Part shown: positions 7,868-16,688 of the stretch, piece after piece
Numbering within the stretch: position 1 is the first letter of the stretch
Layout of the letters: each line of letters starts with the position of its first letter
Source of the DNA: Chitinophaga pinensis
Lineage (GTDB): Bacteria; Bacteroidota; Bacteroidia; Chitinophagales; Chitinophagaceae
Assembly (NCBI GenBank): GCA_945872815.1
Contig: CAMCAY010000016.1
Location: 1-44,945 of the forward strand
Reading direction: 5' to 3'
Length of the DNA: 44,945 nucleotides
The notes under the pieces: generated by a model
What the model saw: only the letters and a program-made list of their open reading frames with translations
The model's database searches: none
What the model was told of the DNA's origin: nothing
Program-made: the position numbers and the translations under genes

Positions 7868-8818
7868 CTATTTTTGTTTCATTCTTGAGCGAATAAACAA
7901 ACTGTTAATGCTCTTATTTTCGTAGGCATTTCTCAAAGCTACTGCAAACAATTCATCAGTAGAAAGAACCTTTATTTTATTGCAGGACTTTTTTAAAGGG
8001 ATAGTATCGCATACAACTAATTCTTCCAATGCACTATTTTCTATTGTATCATAGGCATTTCCGCTCAAAACGGGATGAGTGCAAAATGCTCTAACACTTC
8101 TTGCACCTTTTTCCATCATTAAACCGGCGCTTTTTGCTAAAGTTCCTCCTGTATCGCAAATATCATCCAGTAAAACAATATCTCTGTCTTTTACATCACC
8201 GATTACAACCATTCCTGCAATTTCATTGGCTCTTTTTCTGTGTTTGTCGCAAATAACCATATCAGCCTCGAAGAATGTGGCTATTTCACGAATTCTATTA
8301 GCAGACCCAACGTCCGGAGCGGCAAAAGTAAGGTTAGGTAAATTTAAGCTTTCAATATAAGGGATGAAAATAGCAGATGAATCCAAGTGATCAACAGGTA
8401 TATCAAAATAGCCTTGAATCTGCGGTGCATGTAAATCCATTGTTACCACCCTATCTGCCCCTGCAGCTACCAATGTATTAGCCACCAGTTTTGAACCAAT
8501 AGCCACTCTAGGTTTATCTTTTCTATCTTGCCTTGCATAACCATAATAAGGAATAACAGCAATAACTTTATATGCCGAGGCTCTTTTTGCAGCGTCAATC
8601 ATTAACAATAACTCCATTAAATTTTCTGCGGGGGAGAATGTACTTTGGATTAGAAAAACAAATCTTCCCCGAATACTCTCTTCATATTCCACTCCAATTT
8701 CACCATCGCTGAACACTTGCACTTTTACATTTCCGAGAGGCTCCCCAAATTTTCTGGCAATTTTTTCAGCCAAATACTTAGAAGCTCTACCGGAAAATAT
8801 TTTAGCATTGGAGTCCAT
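7868..8818 (-). CDS. prs: Ribose-phosphate pyrophosphokinase (PRPP synthetase)
   Basis: Prs transfers pyrophosphate from ATP to ribose 5-phosphate to make PRPP for purine, pyrimidine, His, Trp and NAD synthesis. The 316-residue protein is a normal class I enzyme. Seen are the flexible ATP loop YYGYARQDRKDKPR at 91-104, the metal and ATP site H130 in DLHAPQIQGYF, and the PRPP-binding loop VLLDDICDTGGTL at 215-227. It is divergent from radC with 70 bases between start codons, and rplY follows on the same strand. Confidence 0.97.
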   Translation of the reverse strand: MDSNAKIFSGRASKYLAEKIARKFGEPLGNVKVQVFSDGEIGVEYEESIRGRFVFLIQSTFSPAENLMELLLMIDAAKRASAYKVIAVIPYYGYARQDRKDKPRVAIGSKLVANTLVAAGADRVVTMDLHAPQIQGYFDIPVDHLDSSAIFIPYIESLNLPNLTFAAPDVGSANRIREIATFFEADMVICDKHRKRANEIAGMVVIGDVKDRDIVLLDDICDTGGTLAKSAGLMMEKGARSVRAFCTHPVLSGNAYDTIENSALEELVVCDTIPLKKSCNKIKVLSTDELFAVALRNAYENKSINSLFIRSRMKQK

Positions 8819-8850
8819 TTGATAAGTTTTGAGGGGTGAAATTTATTTAG

Positions 8851-8858
8851 CAAAATTA
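8851..8858 (-). promoter_or_regulatory. Putative -7 box (TAATTTTG) for prs
   Basis: The minus strand reads TAATTTTG, a TAnnTTTG match 32 bases before the prs ATG in the 70-base divergent prs/radC spacer. On the plus strand an imperfect box TACATTTA (8857-8864) precedes radC, so the two promoters may overlap back to back. Confidence 0.4.
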
Positions 8859-8888
8859 CATTTAGTTTAGCGCAAATAATCCACCGCT

Positions 8889-9590
8889 ATGAAAAAAAAT
8901 AAAAATGAATATACATCCATAAAAAACTGGGCTTCTGATGATCAGCCTTCTTACAAATTAATTAAATCTGGGGTCAATAGTTTAAGTAACGCAGAATTAT
9001 TGGCAATTTTACTCCGTACCGGAACCCAACATCAATCTGCAGTAGAACTTAGCAGAAAAATACTGGAAACCAGCAAGAACAACCTTCATGAATTGGCTAA
9101 AATGGGTTTAAAAGACTTACAAAAAATGAAAGGTATCGGTGAAACAAAATCAATCATCATTGCTGCAGCACTTGAATTAGGTAGAAGAAGACATTCATCA
9201 GATTTTCTTCGAAAACCACAAATACGTTGCAGTACAGATATTGCCGAATATCTTAAAAGTGCATTTCAGGATTTAGCTTATGAAATATTTGCGGTTGTAT
9301 ATCTTAACAGGGCTAATAAAATAGTGCATTTTGAAATAATCAGTCGGGGTGGAATTACTGGTACTGTAGCAGATCCCAGACTGATATTGAAATTTGCATT
9401 GGAGCATAATGCCACCAGCATAGTGTTGAGTCACAATCATCCTTCCGGAAATTTACAACCGAGCAAAGCAGATGAAGATATCACTTCAAAAATCAATCAG
9501 GCAGCAGCATTTCTTGACATCAAGCTGTTAGATCATATCATCGTGAGTAATGAAGGATACTTCAGCTTTATGGACGAAGGTTTATTGTAA
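8889..9590 (+). CDS. radC: RadC-family JAMM/MPN domain protein
   Basis: A 233-residue RadC family protein. The N-terminal helix-hairpin-helix region (about 28-100) includes MKGIGETKSIIIAAALELGRR, and the C-terminal MPN domain carries the metal site of the JAMM type: HNHPSG at 182-187 with H182, H184, S192 and D195 (HxHx7SxxD). Despite the name, a direct role in recombination repair has not held up; the biochemical activity of the family is unresolved, and links to natural transformation and mobile DNA have been proposed. Cytosolic, monocistronic, divergent from prs. Confidence 0.93.
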   Translation: MKKNKNEYTSIKNWASDDQPSYKLIKSGVNSLSNAELLAILLRTGTQHQSAVELSRKILETSKNNLHELAKMGLKDLQKMKGIGETKSIIIAAALELGRRRHSSDFLRKPQIRCSTDIAEYLKSAFQDLAYEIFAVVYLNRANKIVHFEIISRGGITGTVADPRLILKFALEHNATSIVLSHNHPSGNLQPSKADEDITSKINQAAAFLDIKLLDHIIVSNEGYFSFMDEGLL

Positions 9591-9627
9591 ATTAATATTC
9601 TTAAAAAAGGAAAAACTACTTTAATAA

Positions 9628-9942
9628 TTAAGCCTGACCTACTGGACCACTGAAATTAAAAGGAATTTCTACAGATTCCATATCCTGAATTACACCATTG
9701 ACTGCCTCAAATTTCTTTACATTGTCAATCATTGCCTTCATTAATCTTTTAGCATGAAATGGAGTTAGTATAATTCTGTTTTTAACTTTGCTTTTCGGAT
9801 TACCGGGCATTACATTTACAAAATCTACAACAAATTCCGCATGACTATGTGTTATGATTGCAAGATTTACGTAAGTACCTTCGGCCACTTCTTCTGAAAT
9901 CTCGATATTTAATTGATTTTCCTGAGCGTTATTTGTTGACAT
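9628..9942 (-). CDS. DUF3467 domain protein
   Basis: A 104-residue protein of the DUF3467 family, common in Bacteroidota and of unknown function. The family core is visible: EEVAEGTYVNLAIITHSHAEFVVDFVNVMPG, then KVKNRIILTPFHAKRLMKAMIDNVKKFE. There is no signal peptide. I place the start at 9942 (MSTNNAQ); a longer frame beginning at 9975 would run into the end of the preceding gene, whose stop is only 4 bases upstream of this ATG, so the pair is translationally coupled. Confidence 0.85.
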   Translation of the reverse strand: MSTNNAQENQLNIEISEEVAEGTYVNLAIITHSHAEFVVDFVNVMPGNPKSKVKNRIILTPFHAKRLMKAMIDNVKKFEAVNGVIQDMESVEIPFNFSGPVGQA

Positions 9943-9946
9943 ATAA

Positions 9947-10669
9947 TTATTCTGATTTTTTATTAAGTTGTTCAATAATAGCTTTTAATGCTTGTTCTGG
10001 ATTTGTGCTGATACTTTGATGATCTAGTATTTCAGAAACATCCATTAATGATGCAAACTCATCTACGATTTTCTTTTTAGAAAGTTTTATTTTCTTTAAT
10101 GCCTTATTTTTAGCATCATAATAATAGTAAGTATAGTCGATAGAAAATTGTCTTAATTCTGATTGAATATAATTAGTGCTTACATAATCCAAGGTAGCTT
10201 TATACGATTTATATAATTTGTAACGCGGGCCATTTTGAACAAGAAGTAAAAAACAATCCGGCAACTGATCATCCAATAGCTTTGAACTATAGAAACACAA
10301 GTCCTCTTTGATATATTGAGAGGCTGATTTAAATACCACGAATGAATCAACTTCTTCTGCAGGTTTTACTATAGCGAAATTCGATTGATTGGGATAAATA
10401 TCCACCTGCTGTTTGTACATATTGTAGCTAAGACCAACATTTTCAGATTTTTCTTTGTCCGAGTAAGCACTACCATTCAATCGCTCTCCAAACAGATAAC
10501 AAGTGCCAATCACTTTAAAATTACCGATTTGTTGATAAGTTCCTTGCGACCCTTTTTCAAGCATGATCTTTAAATAACCGGCAGCTGGATCGGTATAACT
10601 CAATGCTTGTGTAATTCCTTGCAGACAAAAAAAGATCAAAATTGATGCGAGTAATAATTTATATCCCAT
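9947..10669 (-). CDS. Exported hypothetical protein
   Basis: I do not recognise this 240-residue protein. It has a signal peptide (MGYKLLLASILIFFCLQGITQA) and so is exported. The mature part has an early YLKIMLEKGSQGTYQQIGNFKVIG, a tyrosine-rich central strand (SIDYTYYYYDAKNKALKKIKLSKKK) and a charged helical end (PEQALKAIIEQLNKKSE). Such small exported proteins are frequent in Bacteroidota. It is upstream of and coupled to the DUF3467 gene (4-base spacing). Confidence 0.6.
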   Translation of the reverse strand: MGYKLLLASILIFFCLQGITQALSYTDPAAGYLKIMLEKGSQGTYQQIGNFKVIGTCYLFGERLNGSAYSDKEKSENVGLSYNMYKQQVDIYPNQSNFAIVKPAEEVDSFVVFKSASQYIKEDLCFYSSKLLDDQLPDCFLLLVQNGPRYKLYKSYKATLDYVSTNYIQSELRQFSIDYTYYYYDAKNKALKKIKLSKKKIVDEFASLMDVSEILDHQSISTNPEQALKAIIEQLNKKSE

Positions 10670-10704
10670 ATTTTATAAAATTAGAAAGAGGAAATAACAT
10701 AAAC

Positions 10705-10742
10705 AAAAAAGAGGTTGTTAAATATTTAACAACCTCTTTTTT
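10705..10742 (-). terminator. Perfect palindromic terminator after the susCDE-like operon
   Basis: A 38-base perfect palindrome (each 19-base half is the reverse complement of the other) that begins 18 bases after the susE-like stop. It can fold as a hairpin of about 17 base pairs with a 4-base loop and carries T runs on both strands, so it should stop transcription in either direction. It also insulates the gene at 9947-10669, whose start is 36 bases away. Confidence 0.85.
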
Positions 10743-10760
10743 AAATAATATAAAGCAAAA

Positions 10761-11693
10761 TTAGCGAGGGCCTAAATAAGTAAACTCTTGAGTCCACTCA
10801 CGTGTTCCTGCACTATACCCCCATTTAGCAAAAATACTTTTTGTAGTTGGGTCATAATGTGAATCATAGCCAGCAATCATTTCATACACTGTTGTGGCAG
10901 TAGGAGAAGAATTACTTACAGTAACTGCATTAGTAACAGGATCTATAGTATATTCTGGCTCCTGACTTGCAAAATATTGTAAAGAGTTGTTTAGAATAGC
11001 TGGATTATAAAATCCTCCTGCATCAGGCCAAAAAATCTTTACAGAATTTGGTCCGGAAGTCCACATTTCAACTTCTACAGATGTACCTAAACCTGTTGGG
11101 TTATAGGTAGGGTGTACATTGGTGAAATCTAACTGATAGCGACCATCGTATTGATTTTTGATATTGAAAAGTAATAGATGTTGCTTCATATTAGATGCAA
11201 CTTGTATTCCATTATCAGTACTAACAATTTTAAAAGCCAACGCATAAGTTTTACTAATATCCAAAGCTAAAGTAGAAAGTACACTAAGATTTATTGAAGT
11301 GTTTTGATTACCTGCTTTTATTACAACATTTTGATTTTCAATAGAATAGGCACTTGCAGGAAGTTCCTCTACAGCAGTTCCATTCGTATTATTGTAGTCT
11401 TCAATAATAGTAGGATCTAATGCAACAGTAACATTGATATCTTTTGGTGCTGTTGTTGATGCATAATATCCAATTGTTAGATTATTACCATTCACTGTTT
11501 GTGCATCTCCAGATGCATCCAAGGCGACAGATCTAATGTAAGAAGCGCTTCCCTTTAAATTAAAACCTACGGCAATAGGAGATCCGGATGGATCTTTGAT
11601 TCCGTACACTTGATTTTCAAATCCTTTGTCTTTCAAACATCCGGTGTTTAAAATCACCATAAGTGACAAAAGAATAATTGATATTTTTTTCAT
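10761..11693 (-). CDS. DUF1735 (SusE-like) outer-membrane lipoprotein
   Basis: A 310-residue lipoprotein with a type II signal peptide: MKKISIILLSLMVILNTGC, lipid attachment at C19. The N-terminal half has the DUF1735/BT_3987-type domain, with the recurrent features YNNTNGTAVEELPASAYSIENQNVVIKAGNQNTSINLSV, where a residue position and a beta-sandwich Ser/Thr repeat are described by the family. The C-terminal half (about 170-310) is a beta-rich domain ending in EWTQEFTYLGPR, similar in kind to SusE/SusF-like surface domains. Such proteins sit at the cell surface beside SusC/SusD pairs and bind the transported nutrient. It is the last gene of the operon (44 bases after susD-like), followed by a terminator. 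Confidence 0.85.
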   Translation of the reverse strand: MKKISIILLSLMVILNTGCLKDKGFENQVYGIKDPSGSPIAVGFNLKGSASYIRSVALDASGDAQTVNGNNLTIGYYASTTAPKDINVTVALDPTIIEDYNNTNGTAVEELPASAYSIENQNVVIKAGNQNTSINLSVLSTLALDISKTYALAFKIVSTDNGIQVASNMKQHLLLFNIKNQYDGRYQLDFTNVHPTYNPTGLGTSVEVEMWTSGPNSVKIFWPDAGGFYNPAILNNSLQYFASQEPEYTIDPVTNAVTVSNSSPTATTVYEMIAGYDSHYDPTTKSIFAKWGYSAGTREWTQEFTYLGPR

Positions 11694-11737
11694 ACTATTT
11701 TATTTAAATTATTATAGTGTTGGTATAAAATTAGACA

Positions 11738-13408
11738 TTATTGTAAATCCCAAAATATATGAGAAAATGGATAACTACCAGCTGAAGGTTGCGCACCAAC
11801 ATTTACAGGATTATACAAATACTCACCTTGAGGGTACAATAAACGTACCGGAATTTCAGTTCTGGTATTTGCTGGACTTACTGAAATAGCTGGTCCATCT
11901 AAATACTCAACAGGGCCGCCATATACAAAGTGATTAACTGAAGAAGATATATCAATTCTTCTGTAGTCACTCCAAACTTCAAAAGGAGCAATACCATTTA
12001 ATGCAAACCATTTTTGAGAAATAATAGTGAACAATCCTCCAGTTGCACCGTCAGCAAAAATTTCTGTTGCAATGTAATCTACGTCAGGATAACCTTCATT
12101 TCCAACGATATAATCATCCACATCAACTGCATCACCACCTAAACTAATAATTGAAGCAGCAATCCCGCTATTTAATGTAGCTGCTGCATCACCCGCTAAA
12201 AATTCACGATTCATACATTCAGCTTGAAGGAAATAAGATTCTGCTGCAGTTAATATCCATTGAGGCTGATCAACTCCTCTGTATAATCCAGATCCTATAC
12301 CAGACAACATACTAGCAGCATTATCTGTAGATGATGGAGCACCATAATCTACACCTTTGTATTTATTTGATGCGTTAGCAGAATACAACAAAAATTTTCT
12401 AGGATCGAAATTATAACCATAATAACCAGGAGTAGTTCCATCTATAGAACCTACAGCATAACTATTGGCCTTATAATAAACAGAACCTGAAGTAGCTGAT
12501 CCTGCATCATCTGCAACATATAAATTGTAAAATGGATTTCCTTTATCTGATAGATAACCAGGTTGAACCTCAGCATCAAAGTCTAAAAACCCTGTACCTT
12601 CAGCCTGAATTAGTGCAAATTCTGCTTGTAAATCTACTCCAGGAACATAAGAAGCTGGAGTTCCAACTGTACCAGCAGTGTTAGATTCCAAACCACCATT
12701 CATGAATTTCGTTAGGATTCTTAATTTTAAAGTGTTAGCGAATTGAACCCAACGAACTTTTTGTTCTTCCATTGATGTTGAAGGAAACAATTGAGTACCA
12801 AACATGATGTCATCAGTCAATACATTTGCATTAGGACCTGTTTCAGATTCATCTGCATTTTTTATTAATTCAATAGCAACATCCAATTGTCTTAATAAGT
12901 CTTTGTAGATAGATAGCCCATCATCGTATTTTGGGGTTTTAATAGAAGCACCTTTTAAAGCCTCAGAATAGGGCACATTGTTGTAAATACTAACTAATAT
13001 TCCGTAGTTGTGAGCCTTCATGATTTTAGCAATCCCTTCATAGAAAGAAGCGCCCGCTTTATTTGCTCCATTTTCCATTACCTGATAATCATATAAGTTA
13101 TCATACATCCCAGACCAAATTCCAGCTTGGAAATTTGTGGTAATTTCATACGTTTCTTCTTCAGTATTAGGAGCATATGTACCGGAACGAGCCCAATAAC
13201 CTAAGTAATTTTGTAACCAAGCCCAGTTTCTCGAAACTACTCTAGCAGTATTATTAAGAGCAGCGGGTAAAATTACATTGTATGCTACAGTACTATCAGT
13301 AGCATTGTTTGGATCTTGATTGATGTTGAAACTATCTTTCTTGCAACTGTATAAACCTAAAAGGAATGTTACAGCGACGAAGAGAAGTGCGATTTTTCTG
13401 TATTTCAT
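11738..13408 (-). CDS. SusD/RagB-family nutrient-binding outer-membrane lipoprotein
   Basis: A 556-residue surface lipoprotein of the SusD-like_2 type. Signal peptide II ends at LYSC with C22 as the lipid-anchored cysteine. Family features: an early FNINQDPNNATDST, the helical stretch NTARVVSRNWAWLQNYLGYWARSGTY (about 53-78), the TPR-like helices, EEQKVRWVQFANTLKLRILTKF in the middle, and the late QPQWILTAAESYFLQAECMNREF followed by NGIAPFEVWSDYRRI. SusD proteins form the lid over the SusC barrel and capture the substrate. It lies 18 bases after the susC-like gene. The ligand cannot be inferred; no glycan-degrading enzyme is encoded nearby. Confidence 0.92.
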   Translation of the reverse strand: MKYRKIALLFVAVTFLLGLYSCKKDSFNINQDPNNATDSTVAYNVILPAALNNTARVVSRNWAWLQNYLGYWARSGTYAPNTEEETYEITTNFQAGIWSGMYDNLYDYQVMENGANKAGASFYEGIAKIMKAHNYGILVSIYNNVPYSEALKGASIKTPKYDDGLSIYKDLLRQLDVAIELIKNADESETGPNANVLTDDIMFGTQLFPSTSMEEQKVRWVQFANTLKLRILTKFMNGGLESNTAGTVGTPASYVPGVDLQAEFALIQAEGTGFLDFDAEVQPGYLSDKGNPFYNLYVADDAGSATSGSVYYKANSYAVGSIDGTTPGYYGYNFDPRKFLLYSANASNKYKGVDYGAPSSTDNAASMLSGIGSGLYRGVDQPQWILTAAESYFLQAECMNREFLAGDAAATLNSGIAASIISLGGDAVDVDDYIVGNEGYPDVDYIATEIFADGATGGLFTIISQKWFALNGIAPFEVWSDYRRIDISSSVNHFVYGGPVEYLDGPAISVSPANTRTEIPVRLLYPQGEYLYNPVNVGAQPSAGSYPFSHIFWDLQ

Positions 13409-13426
13409 ATTATTATTATTTAATAA

Positions 13427-16400
13427 TTAAAATTGTAAAGTTACGTTTGCTCCAAAAATTCTAGTTGGTGGAGTATTATCTAAACCATTAACACCTTGTG
13501 CGTTACCTGTAGTATTTGAAAACTCAGGATCTGTCCACTCATTTGTTTTTGGCAACCAAGTCATCAAATTTCTTCCTGTAATAGCTACAGTCATTCCTTT
13601 AATTCCTTTGTTAGTAAACAAACTAGAAGGCATAGTGTAAGTTAAAGCCATTTCTCTTAATTTCACAAAAGCTGCACTACATAAGTAGTTTGAATTAACA
13701 CTAGTGTTTCTTGATTGAGACCAGAAATTATATCCACCACTTTGAGTATACACATTTGTATTAGGAGAATAAACACCAGGAGATGTTTCGATAACTGAAT
13801 TAGGGAAAACAAAAGGCTGACGGCTATTTTGACCTGATCTGTATGAAATTCCTGAGAAATCCATATTAGGTCCGATTCCGCTATATATTTGATTTCCTGT
13901 TCTGTAATCTGCTACAGCACTTAATGATAAACTCTTGTAGCTAACTGTTAGAGTAGTACCAAAGATATCTTTTGGAAGTGTTTGACCAAATTGTTTTGTT
14001 TTTGGATCAATACTTGGATAACCTGTAGTAGCATCAACAATAACTCTACCTTGAGCATCGCGAACATAATCTGTCAACTTAAATGTATATGCAGGTTGAC
14101 CAACTATAATAAAGTTACCATTACCAATTCCTAACTCATTAACACCATCCACTAAGCTATTAACCTTGTTTGACTGATGTGAATAGTTCATTTTCAAATC
14201 TACATTCCATTTACCCAATTTAAGAACTGGAGTTAATTTCAAATCCAATTCATACCCTTTGTTGGTAAAATCAGCCGCATTCAACAATGCACTTGGATAA
14301 CCTGTAGAGGTAGAATAGGCAACAGTAATAATTTGATTAGAATTCCTTTGTTTGTAAAGAGTAGCTTCAAAATTTACTTTATTATCCAACAATCCAAGTT
14401 CAATACCTACTTCATTATTTTTTACAAACTCAGGCTTGTAACTTGATTGACGCAGAGTATTGTTTGCAGAAAATCCAATCAATGATCCGTAAGGGAATCC
14501 ATTAGATTGTGTGAAAGTATTTTGTAAACTATATGCACCCAAGTTCACGTTACCTGTTTTTGAAATTGCGCTTCTTAATTTCAAAAATGAAATGTATTTG
14601 CTGTTTTTAACTGCTGGTATCACTTCACTCAAAACAGCTGAAGCACTCACACCAGGATAGAAAAAGCTAATATCTTTGAATTTGTAATCATAAGGATTAG
14701 CCAATCTGCTGTCGATATCATTACTTCCTGTAACCTCTGCAAATGCCCAATTTTCATACCCTGCAGAAATTTTTCCAAAGTATCTTTCCAGTTTTGTTTT
14801 TGAATTTCCTTCAGAAACATTAGGTTCTCCTTTTCTTACGCTCACATTAAACACTCCGGGTATTCCTAAATTATCACTACTATTAGATACAGATTTAGAA
14901 TTTATTTCACGATAAGACTGACCTATCAATCCATCTAATTTAAACTTACCAACTTGCTTTCTGAATGTAGCAAACAACTCAGAATTGATTCTGTTTGAAT
15001 AACTTGATCCATCAATTACAGCAGCAGGAATATTTGACTGTGCAACAGATTTACCACTTGCTATGGCAAATGTGCTGTAATTCAGTGCACCTTGTGTTGC
15101 CTTGTAAGAACCTCCAGAGTAATTTGCAGCAAGACGATATGTTACATTGACGTTTGGATTTAGTTTGTAATTGAATTCTAAATTTCCTAAAACATCGTCT
15201 GAGCGACCTTTATTTCTAAAATTGTCAACAGTCCAATATGGATTATAATAGTAATCATTATAGTATCCATCAGGAGAAGAGAAGTAATCAGTCTGCCAAT
15301 TTTTATATTTTGTTACTGGTATTTGCATTGGGGTATTGATTAAGTTCCAATATGGAGCGTAATCTCTACCATTACCAAAAGAACTACCTGCATTTACATT
15401 GTAATTTCCTAAGGTATATTGAACATTATAAGATGCTCTTAATTTATTGGTTACTTCTTTTACAGAAGATACGTGAGCAGAAAGTCTCTTATTTACATCG
15501 CTTGGCATAATACCCTTGATGTCAACATTTTGAACACTCAAGTAGAAATCGCCGGTTGCAATAGAGAAATCAGTTTGATTGGTAACACCTGTACTCCAGA
15601 ATTTTCTTTTCTCATCAGGACGAGCCTCATAAGTTACAAAATTCTTCAAGCTACCAGGACCATCGCGACCGATTTGTCTTAATGAACCATCGAATGCATC
15701 ACCATATCCCTGATTTTCAATTGGGTCATAAACACCATTATGATTATCATCTTCAGAAGAACCAGAACCAAATTGATCTTGGAACAAAGGCATAAATGCT
15801 ACTTTTTCCAATTGAACTGTATGGCTCAATGTAATTGTAGGCTTAGCTTTTGTACCTCTTTTAGTAGTGATTACAATAGCACCATTCACCCCATCAGGTC
15901 CATAAATAGCCGTAGATGAAGCTGATTTCAAAATTGTTACATCAGCAATATCATTTGGATTTATTGAAGAAATGTAGCTTAATGAAATTGGCACACCATC
16001 CAATACTAACATTGGTTGGTTGTTACCTGTCAATGACCTGATACCACGTAAAGTGATTCTAGTATCGGCAAATACACCATTGTTAGTAGTTTGAATGTTC
16101 AAACCAGAAACTTTACCAGTCAAACCATTTTGAAGATTAACCACTTTAGCCTGTGTTAACTCCGGTGCTTTCACCTTAGCAGTTGAGTATCCCAACTCTT
16201 TGGCTTGTCTTTGCTGACCTAGTCCCGTAGTAACTACAACTGCAGTCATTTCTTTGTTATTTCTTTCAAGGGTTGCAACAACAACATCGCCAGAAGGTGT
16301 AACTACTTTTACATTGTAGCCAACAGCACTAATGGTTAAAGTCGAAGAGGCGCTTTTAACCTTGATTGAAAAATTACCGTTAGCATCTGTGTTTACAGCA

Positions 16401-16546
16401 TTTTTAGTGCTTGTTTCTGTCACAGTTGCAAATTTTACGGACTCTCCCGCATTGTCTCTCACTTGTCCTGAGATCACGCGAGATTGTGCCGAAGCCAGCA
16501 TTCCGCTGAACATCAACACGGCGAATAATGATAAAAATCTTCTCAT
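13427..16546 (-). CDS. SusC/RagA-family TonB-dependent outer-membrane transporter
   Basis: A 1039-residue TonB-dependent barrel. Signal peptide MRRFLSLFAVLMFSGMLASAQ, then a carboxypeptidase-regulatory-like domain (about 22-100, ISGQVRDNAGESVKFATV), the plug (about 105-235) with RITLRGIRSLTGNNQPMLVLDGVP and SASSTAIYGPDGVNGAIVITTKRG, and the barrel ending in an aromatic-hydrophobic strand (FGANVTLQF). No N-terminal STN domain is present, so no FecR-type signalling is expected. In place of the usual G-S-R-A-A-N-G motif the plug has G-P-D-G-V-N-G. First gene of a three-gene operon with SusD- and SusE-like partners; a candidate promoter precedes it. The imported substrate is unknown. Confidence 0.95.
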   Translation of the reverse strand: MRRFLSLFAVLMFSGMLASAQSRVISGQVRDNAGESVKFATVTETSTKNAVNTDANGNFSIKVKSASSTLTISAVGYNVKVVTPSGDVVVATLERNNKEMTAVVVTTGLGQQRQAKELGYSTAKVKAPELTQAKVVNLQNGLTGKVSGLNIQTTNNGVFADTRITLRGIRSLTGNNQPMLVLDGVPISLSYISSINPNDIADVTILKSASSTAIYGPDGVNGAIVITTKRGTKAKPTITLSHTVQLEKVAFMPLFQDQFGSGSSEDDNHNGVYDPIENQGYGDAFDGSLRQIGRDGPGSLKNFVTYEARPDEKRKFWSTGVTNQTDFSIATGDFYLSVQNVDIKGIMPSDVNKRLSAHVSSVKEVTNKLRASYNVQYTLGNYNVNAGSSFGNGRDYAPYWNLINTPMQIPVTKYKNWQTDYFSSPDGYYNDYYYNPYWTVDNFRNKGRSDDVLGNLEFNYKLNPNVNVTYRLAANYSGGSYKATQGALNYSTFAIASGKSVAQSNIPAAVIDGSSYSNRINSELFATFRKQVGKFKLDGLIGQSYREINSKSVSNSSDNLGIPGVFNVSVRKGEPNVSEGNSKTKLERYFGKISAGYENWAFAEVTGSNDIDSRLANPYDYKFKDISFFYPGVSASAVLSEVIPAVKNSKYISFLKLRSAISKTGNVNLGAYSLQNTFTQSNGFPYGSLIGFSANNTLRQSSYKPEFVKNNEVGIELGLLDNKVNFEATLYKQRNSNQIITVAYSTSTGYPSALLNAADFTNKGYELDLKLTPVLKLGKWNVDLKMNYSHQSNKVNSLVDGVNELGIGNGNFIIVGQPAYTFKLTDYVRDAQGRVIVDATTGYPSIDPKTKQFGQTLPKDIFGTTLTVSYKSLSLSAVADYRTGNQIYSGIGPNMDFSGISYRSGQNSRQPFVFPNSVIETSPGVYSPNTNVYTQSGGYNFWSQSRNTSVNSNYLCSAAFVKLREMALTYTMPSSLFTNKGIKGMTVAITGRNLMTWLPKTNEWTDPEFSNTTGNAQGVNGLDNTPPTRIFGANVTLQF

Positions 16547-16576
16547 GTGTGATTAATTATGATTTTAGATTAGACT

Positions 16577-16603
16577 CAAAAATAGGGAAAAATGATTTCA
16601 CAA
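16577..16603 (-). promoter_or_regulatory. Putative promoter of the susCDE-like operon
   Basis: On the minus strand TTG (16603-16601) is followed after 16 bases by TATTTTTG (16584-16577), close to the Bacteroidota consensus though the spacing is one base short of the usual 17-23. The susC-like ATG is 30 bases downstream. A small inverted repeat GTTAA-N7-TTAAC at 16613-16629 lies just upstream and could be an operator, but its arms are short. The rest of 16547-16688 is AT-rich with no gene. Confidence 0.45.
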
Positions 16604-16688
16604 AAAAAAAATGTTAAGTAATTATTAACTCTTAATTTATGCAGAGGAGAAATTCTATATATAAAATCTATTAAACAGTCGCTAAAAG

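Noticed and set aside
11626..11889. Plus-strand frame of 87 codons across the susD/susE junction
   Set aside because: It spans the end of one gene and the start of another on the opposite strand and has no signal or known domain; it is better explained as chance.
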